This document shows positions 15,301-20,677 of a stretch of 20,677 bases of DNA, in pieces. The DNA is taken from assembly GCA_015486685.1 (NCBI GenBank), contig WFRC01000317.1, forward strand, positions 1 to 20,677. Direction: 5' to 3'. Below the pieces are notes generated by a model. The model ran no database searches and was not told the DNA's origin. It saw only the letters and a program-made list of their open reading frames with translations. Position numbers and translations under genes: made by a program. Position 1 is the first letter of the stretch; each line of letters begins with the position of its first letter. This DNA comes from Caldifarciminota bacterium (GTDB lineage Bacteria; Hydrothermota; UBA3072; WFRC01).

Positions 15301-16061
15301 AGATATTTTTTATTGCATTTAGTGTGTTTAAGGCATCTATTCGTGATAAATTTCTTCTGACGATTGTTATTGTAGGATTTTTATTCTTTGCAGGCTCCTA
15401 TACATTTATTCCTATAAGTATTGGGCAGGGATATAAAGTCATTCAAGATTTTGGATTTGCGGTCATTGAAATATTTACAGTGCTTATCGCTGTGTTTATT
15501 GGAACAAGGCTTATATTTGCAGAAATTGAAAAGAAAACTATCTATACAATTATTGCCAAACCTGTTAAAAGATGGGAATTTATCACAGGGAAATACTTAG
15601 GACTTATATATCTTAGTTTTTCTGTCCAGATTGTGTTTACCGTCATCTTTGCAATATTTTTGAAATTATATACCCATTCTATTTCTGTCGGGCTTCTTAA
15701 AAACCTCTATTTCAATTTTTTTGAACTTTTATTAGTAGATGCTATACCTATATTCTTTTCAACATTCGCAACACCTGTATCCAGCGGTATATTCACTCTA
15801 ATCCTTTATTTTTTGGGATATACGACAATTTATCTAAAATCATTTGCTCAATTGGTGCATTCACCTGCTCTGGCAGGTTTCGCAAATTTGTTTTACTATG
15901 TCCTTCCAAACCTATCTATATTTAATATGAAAGGAAGAATTGTTTATCAATTTTCTATCCATTCAAGCGAATATCTATTGGCATTTTCCTACAGTCTACT
16001 ATACTCATTTATTCTGATGTTATTCTCATACATTATTTTTGAAAAGAGAGAGTTTTTATGA
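15297..16061 (+). CDS. ABC-2 type transporter, permease protein
   Basis: The 254-residue product has about six hydrophobic segments, near residues 18-40, 50-70, 96-122, 140-160, 160-180 and 225-247. The cytoplasmic loop IFAEIEKKTIYTIIAKPVKR followed by WEFITGKYLG is characteristic of ABC-2/NosY permeases (the E-x-x-x-x-T coupling helix). Together with the ATPase it would make an exporter of unknown substrate. An ATGA overlap joins it to the ATPase gene before it and another joins it to the TPR gene after it. GGAAGG lies just upstream of its ATG. Confidence 0.88.
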   Translation: MKIFFIAFSVFKASIRDKFLLTIVIVGFLFFAGSYTFIPISIGQGYKVIQDFGFAVIEIFTVLIAVFIGTRLIFAEIEKKTIYTIIAKPVKRWEFITGKYLGLIYLSFSVQIVFTVIFAIFLKLYTHSISVGLLKNLYFNFFELLLVDAIPIFFSTFATPVSSGIFTLILYFLGYTTIYLKSFAQLVHSPALAGFANLFYYVLPNLSIFNMKGRIVYQFSIHSSEYLLAFSYSLLYSFILMLFSYIIFEKREFL

Positions 16062-16834
16062 AGAGATTCTTGATATTGATGGTCGCTATTGGGTTGTTAT
16101 ATGTTCTTGAAAAAGGCTCTTTTCAAAAATTGAATCCTATATATCACGAAGAACTTTTATTCTTTCCTAAGGCAAAATTTGTTAAGATAATCGCATCCGG
16201 GTATGACAATTTTGGAGCAGACCTTATATGGATAAAATCCATTGAATATTTCGGCGGGCATAGACTTACAGACAGAAATTATCCATGCCTTTACAGAATG
16301 CTTGATGTGCTCACTTCCCTTGATAAACATTTTTTGCCTGCATACACACTGGGTGGAGTGCTCCTTGTGGCTGATGCAAAGGCATTTAATGAAGGAATAA
16401 CCTTGTTAAAAAAGGGATTGATGCATCTCCCTCAAAGGTGGGAATTACCATTTACCCTTGGGATTGTAAACTTTTTATATAAAAGGGATTGGAAATCGGC
16501 TGCAAAATGGTTTTATGTGGCAAGCAGATATCCCGGAACATATCCTCACTGCATTGCACTTGCATCCTACTGTTTACAAAAAGGATATACCCCTGATAAA
16601 GGGATTGAATTGTGGGAAAGTATTTACAAAAACCACAATAGATTATGGCAGGAAAAAGCCGTTGAAGGTATTATTGTAATTTTGGAATATGCCTGCTTGA
16701 AATTTAAAAAGGAGAGGGGTAAATATCCGAAGAAATTAATTGAACTGGTTAAGGGAGGTTATTTAAAGGTACTACCTCAACTTAAAGGTGTTTATTTCAC
16801 GATTAAAAATGAGAAGGTGATAGCGGTATGGTAG
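16058..16834 (+). CDS. Membrane-anchored TPR-like protein linked to the ABC exporter
   Basis: The 258-residue product has an N-terminal hydrophobic anchor (about 2-16) and then conserved segments ASGYDNFGADLIWIKSIEYF (46-65) and LTSLDKHFLPAYTLGGVLLV (about 89-108). Helical pairs typical of tetratricopeptide repeats follow (WELPFTLGIVNFLYKRDWKS and AAKWFYVASRYPG). I recognise this arrangement as a protein often encoded next to such ABC-2 exporters in several bacterial phyla, without an assigned function. It probably sits in the periplasm, tethered to the inner membrane, and could be an assembly or adaptor factor. It overlaps the permease gene by 4 nt and the next gene by 7 nt. Confidence 0.75.
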   Translation: MKRFLILMVAIGLLYVLEKGSFQKLNPIYHEELLFFPKAKFVKIIASGYDNFGADLIWIKSIEYFGGHRLTDRNYPCLYRMLDVLTSLDKHFLPAYTLGGVLLVADAKAFNEGITLLKKGLMHLPQRWELPFTLGIVNFLYKRDWKSAAKWFYVASRYPGTYPHCIALASYCLQKGYTPDKGIELWESIYKNHNRLWQEKAVEGIIVILEYACLKFKKERGKYPKKLIELVKGGYLKVLPQLKGVYFTIKNEKVIAVW

Positions 16835-18423
16835 ATGATGAAGAATTGGAGAAAGAGCAAAGGGAATGTGCCTCTGTTGTCAGAGTCTTAATAAAGGCGA
16901 TTACTTCTATTAAGACATATGGTATAGGTCATCCGAATATCCCTAAATTTATCGAAAGGGCTTATGAAAAGATGAGCTCATTCTTGGAGGAATATGGTTC
17001 ACTTATACTTTTAATTGAATCGGAAAAGTTTATCTATAAAAAATTTGAGGTCTACAGCCAGAAAGATAAAACAAAAAGTATACCATTTTTTCTATATAAA
17101 AATGGGATAAGGATGATAGCATTTGTTGAAGGTTTATCAGGAGAAGAGTTGAAAGATTTTATAAAAATTTGTGCTTTATCAGAAGATGAAGACATTGTGA
17201 ATGAATTATGGATTAAAGATTTTAAGGACATCTGGTATTATCTTGTAGAGGACATTCCGGATGAAGCAGAATTGGATTTATCATTTATCGCAGGAGCAAC
17301 AGAAAATAAGATGGTTCCTCCGACAGTTATTGTGAAAGAAGAAGATAAACCATTTGTTGAAATCCCCGAGTACTTTGCTGTTGACCAGGAAGAGATAACA
17401 GAGGTTATTCCGCACATATTAAAGGAATTAAAAGCAGATGAGGATAAATTAAAATTTGATGTTTTATACGAGACCCTGCTTGCCGAGGAAGATTTAAGAA
17501 AAAAGTTATCCATCATAGGTTATATTAAAGAATTCCTTCAAAATAAAATTAAGGGAATGAATATCGTCCTTCTTTCCTATGTTGTAAAAAGAATAAGTGC
17601 TTTATCCCCTGATATCTCTATCTATATGGATAATATGATGGAGGGATTAAAAAAGCCTATTGGAGAAAGGCTGGAGAAGGCTGCTTCCTTAACAGATAAA
17701 CACCAGGAACTTGCGGTTGAATCACTGGGACTTTTAGGAAAAGAAATGTTATTGTATATGGTAGGCGCATTAAAAAGGATACGGAATCCTGTTCAGAAAG
17801 AACACTTAAAGGCACATATTCTGAACGCAATCAAAGACGAGCCAACTAGAATAATTCCATATATCTCTCCTGATGATATAGGCAAAGAACTCATAGAAAT
17901 TTTTGGAGATGTTGCTGATACCACAACGATATTTTATATTAAAAAATTTGTTGACGAACCATCCCTTCAGAAAAATATTATTAATATATGTAGTAGAATA
18001 GAGGGAAAACAGGCAAGGGATATACTTTTTTACCTTTTAACCAATGGTGCAGATGAAATAAAAATGTTAGCATTGAAGGGTATTAGATATGTAAATACCG
18101 TAGAGGAACTCAATATCTTAGAAGGAATACTGGCAGAGGAAAATCTATGGAAGATTCAAATAGATGAAGCAGAAGAGATTGTAAGGCTTATATCCGCATT
18201 TCCAAATCCCATCAGTGTAGATATCTTAAATAGGGTTATAAGATATTCCGGAACATCAAAATTATTGAGAACAGTAAAAATCGCTGCCATTTATGGATTA
18301 AGTAGAATAGGGACTGATGAGGCATATTTGTCATTAAAGAGGTTATCGCGTATCAGAAATAAATCATTAAGGATTGCTGTACAGAGAGCTCTCAAAATCA
18401 TGGAGGAAAAATGGAAGAAATGA
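16828..18423 (+). CDS. HEAT-repeat-like protein with a domain shared with the HD-GYP neighbour
   Basis: The 531-residue, mostly helical, soluble protein has three parts. An N-terminal domain (about 1-125) contains VVRVLIKAITSIKTYGIGHP then an FLEEYGSLILLIESEKFIYK stretch. A low-complexity acidic linker follows (about 140-195). From about 200 to the end there are repeated amphipathic helix pairs resembling HEAT repeats (for example KIAAIYGLSRIGTDEAYLSL with LKRLSRIRNKSLRIAVQRAL). HEAT arrays act as protein-binding scaffolds, so it may tether or regulate the HD-GYP enzyme encoded next. No signal peptide or membrane segment is seen. AAGGTGA lies 7 nt before the start ATG. The gene overlaps the TPR gene by 7 nt and the HD-GYP gene by 13 nt, which implies coupled translation. 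Confidence 0.75.
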   Translation: MVDDEELEKEQRECASVVRVLIKAITSIKTYGIGHPNIPKFIERAYEKMSSFLEEYGSLILLIESEKFIYKKFEVYSQKDKTKSIPFFLYKNGIRMIAFVEGLSGEELKDFIKICALSEDEDIVNELWIKDFKDIWYYLVEDIPDEAELDLSFIAGATENKMVPPTVIVKEEDKPFVEIPEYFAVDQEEITEVIPHILKELKADEDKLKFDVLYETLLAEEDLRKKLSIIGYIKEFLQNKIKGMNIVLLSYVVKRISALSPDISIYMDNMMEGLKKPIGERLEKAASLTDKHQELAVESLGLLGKEMLLYMVGALKRIRNPVQKEHLKAHILNAIKDEPTRIIPYISPDDIGKELIEIFGDVADTTTIFYIKKFVDEPSLQKNIINICSRIEGKQARDILFYLLTNGADEIKMLALKGIRYVNTVEELNILEGILAEENLWKIQIDEAEEIVRLISAFPNPISVDILNRVIRYSGTSKLLRTVKIAAIYGLSRIGTDEAYLSLKRLSRIRNKSLRIAVQRALKIMEEKWKK

Positions 18424-19817
18424 CCGTCAACCTTGCCGGGGAAAATCTTGTCATTTCTATTGCAATTTTGATAAGGACAGCCCAGATATATGAGAAAAAT
18501 AACGCAACATTTATTCATCAAATAAAAAGGGTGGAAAATGCACTTCAGTATATAAGCCAGAATGGTATAATTGATATTGAATTAAAAGGTAATCATATAT
18601 TCATCAATCAAGAAAGGATAAAGGCAACCATATCTTCAATAGCTATGTATCAATATCTTACAAGTATGATGAAGGGAAAAAAGGTTAGAGGTATAATATT
18701 CCATATGCCCTGTGAAACGTTTGCCCTTGGTGAAATATTTTATATTTTCTCTCGTATAAAAGACGATAAGAATGTATTCTATCATCTGGAGGATGCTACC
18801 CAAAAAATTGAATGTATAGAATGGATTGAGCTTGAAGAAGGGGAAGAAGAAAAGGCACAAAGAGAAGAAGATGCGAAAAAGATGGCGATAAGAACTTTTA
18901 TTATGGGGATACAGTATCTAAAAGAAACAACTGAGTCAATGTTAAAAATGAGGAAAACAAATTTAAGAAAAGCGAGAGGTATAGTTAGAAGATTTATTGA
19001 GTTAATACTCTCCGATAACGCATATCTTATTGGGCTTACAACAATTAAAAATTACGAGAACTATACACTAAACCATTCAATAAATGTATGTATCCTATCT
19101 CTCTCTATGGGAGTAAGATTGGGAATGGGGAGAAAAGGCCTTTTGAATCTTGGTATTTCCGCTTTATTCCATGATATAGGCAAAATAGAGGTCCCTCAAT
19201 TTATTCTCTTGAAACCAACACCTTTAACAGATGAAGAAATGGCGATGATAAAAAAACATCCATATAGGGGAGTAGAAATTTTGCTTGAAGAAAAAGGGCT
19301 ATGGGCTATCCCTGGAAGTGCAATTCAGGGCGTATTGGAACACCATATAAAATACGATGGGACAGGCTATCCTGAAATATCAGGAAAGAGGCCCTGCCTT
19401 TTTGCAAGAATAATAAAAATAACAGATGCCTACGACGCAAGCACAACAGTAAGATTTTATCAAAAGGTTCCAAGCACCCCCTATGAGGCGATAAATATTA
19501 TGTGGCAAAAAGCAGGCAGGGATTTTGACCCTATTCTTCTAAGAATTTTTGTAAATATGGTTGGAGTTTATCCCATAGGAAGTATCGTGGAAATCTCATC
19601 GGGGGATATTGGGATAGTGCTTGATACCCCTGAAAATCCGGAACTATATAGAAAGCCCCGCGTTGCAATAATATCTTTGACAACCCCTGGTTCCATATTT
19701 AATATAAAAGACCTGAAAGAGACAGACGATTTCATTATGAAGGCAATAAATCCTGCTGATATTGATTTTGACCCCTCATTATATTTTGCCAGGGTTACAG
19801 GTTTAGTAGAAGATTGA
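18411..19817 (+). CDS. HD-GYP domain protein, probable cyclic-di-GMP phosphodiesterase
   Basis: HD-GYP enzymes hydrolyse cyclic di-GMP and lower this biofilm/motility signal. In this 468-residue cytoplasmic protein the N-terminal domain (about 1-125) resembles that of the preceding HEAT protein (SIAILIRTAQIYEKNNATFI, then IIDIELKGNHIFINQERIK). A Glu-rich linker follows at about 142-155. The catalytic domain has H222 (in LNHSINVCIL), H254-D255 (LFHDIGK), H283 (KKHPYRGVEIL), H311-H312 and the GYP signature DGTGYP (316-321), then ITDAYDA. All metal-binding histidines and aspartates of the family appear present. The usual HHE is HHI here. GGAGG lies 4-5 nt before the ATG. No receiver or PAS domain is attached, so input probably comes through the N-terminal domain or the HEAT partner. 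Confidence 0.9.
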   Translation: MEEMTVNLAGENLVISIAILIRTAQIYEKNNATFIHQIKRVENALQYISQNGIIDIELKGNHIFINQERIKATISSIAMYQYLTSMMKGKKVRGIIFHMPCETFALGEIFYIFSRIKDDKNVFYHLEDATQKIECIEWIELEEGEEEKAQREEDAKKMAIRTFIMGIQYLKETTESMLKMRKTNLRKARGIVRRFIELILSDNAYLIGLTTIKNYENYTLNHSINVCILSLSMGVRLGMGRKGLLNLGISALFHDIGKIEVPQFILLKPTPLTDEEMAMIKKHPYRGVEILLEEKGLWAIPGSAIQGVLEHHIKYDGTGYPEISGKRPCLFARIIKITDAYDASTTVRFYQKVPSTPYEAINIMWQKAGRDFDPILLRIFVNMVGVYPIGSIVEISSGDIGIVLDTPENPELYRKPRVAIISLTTPGSIFNIKDLKETDDFIMKAINPADIDFDPSLYFARVTGLVED

Positions 19818-19906
19818 TGGGGTCAGTCTTACAAATTACAAAACCCAAAAAGATAGTTAATAAGTAAAAAATGCGAAAAAGGTAGTAAGGAGAGAATGGT
19901 TTTTCA

Positions 19907-19924
19907 ATAAATTGCTCAATTTAT
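19907..19924. promoter_or_regulatory. 8-bp inverted repeat upstream of the EIIA promoter
   Basis: ATAAATTG (19907-19914) and CAATTTAT (19917-19924) are perfect inverted repeats 2 nt apart, 32 bp before the -35 box of the EIIA gene. The spacing is too tight for an RNA hairpin loop but suits a dimeric DNA-binding regulator. AT-rich context raises the chance of coincidence. Confidence 0.35.
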
Positions 19925-19956
19925 GTAAAAATTTTAAAAAAAATGCACTTTTAGAC

Positions 19957-19984
19957 TTGACAAGTGTATCTTTTATTCTATTAT
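19957..19984 (+). promoter_or_regulatory. Leaderless sigma-70 promoter of the EIIA gene
   Basis: TTGACA (19957-19962), a 16-nt spacer and TATTAT (19979-19984) are followed by 5 nt and a GTG start codon at 19990. Transcription would begin at or next to the start codon. Confidence 0.7.
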
Positions 19985-19989
19985 AGGTT

Positions 19990-20451
19990 GTGAAATTTTC
20001 TGATGTCTTAAATGAAAGATATATAAATCTGGATATTAAATCGAAAGATAAAGAGGGGGCGATTAAAGAATTGCTGTCTTTACTTCCAGTGAAGGAAAAC
20101 GAGAAAGATGCAATTTTTCATACCATTATGAAAAGGGAATCGCTGGGGACCACAGGTATTGGGAAAGGTATAGCCATTCCCCATACAAGAACCCTTATAC
20201 TGAAAGACATTATTGTCCTTGTAGGTGTTTCCAGAGGCGGTATAGATTTTGAATCGATAGATAAGAAACCCGCCCATTTTATATTTTTGATATTAGCCCC
20301 ACCTTATGATACAAATAATAGTTACCTAATTACACTGGGTCATATTGCCGAACTATCAAGGGAGATAAGTAAAGATATGGGAAAATGTCAGGTTAAAACC
20401 AAGGCGGATTTTATTAAATGCCTTGAATCCATAAAAACAAAAAGTACTTAA
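19990..20451 (+). CDS. ptsN: PTS EIIA component, PtsN/fructose type
   Basis: The 153-residue cytoplasmic protein is a single EIIA domain of the nitrogen/fructose class. The phosphorylatable histidine is H65 in GIAIPHTRT, preceded by MKRESLGTTGIGKG, the hallmark of this family; LVGVSRGGIDFESIDKKPAHF and FLILAPPYDTNNSYLITLGHI also fit. No sugar-specific EIIB/EIIC is near, so it is more likely a stand-alone regulatory EIIA (PtsN-like) than a sugar transporter part. The phosphoryl donor (EI/HPr) is not in the window. The GTG start is set by the promoter spacing and by the family's N-terminus (MKFSDVL). Its stop overlaps the next ATG by 1 nt (TAATG). Confidence 0.9.
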   Translation: MKFSDVLNERYINLDIKSKDKEGAIKELLSLLPVKENEKDAIFHTIMKRESLGTTGIGKGIAIPHTRTLILKDIIVLVGVSRGGIDFESIDKKPAHFIFLILAPPYDTNNSYLITLGHIAELSREISKDMGKCQVKTKADFIKCLESIKTKST

Positions 20452-20677
20452 TGCATCCACATCTACTTCTAATTATTTCACTTCAGGAACTGGATACAAT
20501 GATAGAAGAGAGGGAAAAGGAAGAAGAACTCGGTTTTCAAATAAAATCTAAAGAGGAATTGGAAAAGGCGAGGGAAAAAATTGTAAAGCAGATACCCCCC
20601 GTTCTATATAGAAAATATGAAAGATTAAAGGCAAAGTATAGAAATGCGGTTGTTCCCGTCGTGGGGGGTGTATGCCA
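20451..20677 (+). CDS. C4-type zinc-ribbon protein (5' part, runs off window)
   Basis: Seventy-five codons are visible, starting MHPHLLLIISLQELDTMIEE. A charged helical stretch (EREKEEELGF...EKAREKIV) follows, then VLYRKYERLKAKYRNAVVPV and VGGVC, with the cut immediately after the first cysteine. This matches the junction of coiled coil and zinc ribbon in the DUF164/C4-type family (form 'YERLR..RnG.avvPV.ggvC.gC'). The coiled coil is much shorter than in family members of about 240 residues, so this is a compact version, if the annotation holds beyond the edge. It is translationally coupled to the EIIA gene. Confidence 0.7.
   Translation, partial: MHPHLLLIISLQELDTMIEEREKEEELGFQIKSKEELEKAREKIVKQIPPVLYRKYERLKAKYRNAVVPVVGGVC

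Noticed and set aside
18411..19817. Inactive HD-GYP domain because HHE is HHI
   Set aside because: The histidine and aspartate metal ligands and the GYP signature are intact; one substitution is not enough to call it inactive.

Overview
This window is AT-rich, gene-dense bacterial chromosome. The cell was probably diderm: the window encodes a LolA-like periplasmic lipoprotein carrier and SLBB/Wzz-type polysaccharide export parts. Protein types (bacterial LeuRS, FtsK, PtsN-like EIIA, HD-GYP) are bacterial, but one gene encodes an archaeal-style sn-glycerol-1-phosphate dehydrogenase. Together these suggest an uncultured or deep-branching diderm lineage, possibly near the FCB superphylum or a candidate phylum of the WOR-3 type. 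That placement is inference and weak. No rRNA, tRNA, CRISPR, insertion sequence or phage gene was seen.

Layout. (1) 1-657, minus strand: 5' part of a GT4 glycosyltransferase, divergent from everything else. (2) 929-4736: ftsK, a lolA-like gene and G1P dehydrogenase, an envelope and cell-division operon. (3) 4897-11056: small SLBB protein, Wzz/BY-kinase with a C-terminal tyrosine cluster, a membrane Cache-like sensor with a long coiled coil, then leuS. (4) 11229-12823: LipM/LplA-type lipoate enzyme and a DUF89 phosphatase, overlapping by 4 bp. (5) 12953-14191: a lone DUF1015 gene. (6) 14398-19817: ABC-2 ATPase, permease, TPR protein, HEAT-like protein and HD-GYP protein, five genes chained by 4-13 bp overlaps. 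(7) 19990 to the window end: PtsN-like EIIA and the start of a C4-type zinc-ribbon protein.

A pattern across the window stands out. The first gene of five transcription units has a near-consensus sigma-70 promoter whose -10 box ends only 5-6 nt before the start codon, with 16-17 nt between -35 and -10. The expected transcription start falls on the first base of the start codon, so these units appear to make leaderless mRNA. Most genes inside operons, and the DUF1015 gene, instead carry Shine-Dalgarno sequences. This also resolves two start codons (929 for ftsK, 4897 for the SLBB gene).

The most system-like parts are two. One is the SLBB/Wzz-kinase/Cache-coiled-coil set, which looks like a surface-polysaccharide export control module carrying its own sensor. 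The other is the ABC exporter/TPR/HEAT/HD-GYP set, in which the last two proteins appear to share a related N-terminal domain. The longest intergenic region in the plus-strand gene series (14192-14397) holds degenerate 7-nt tandem repeats and a GC-rich hairpin rather than a gene.
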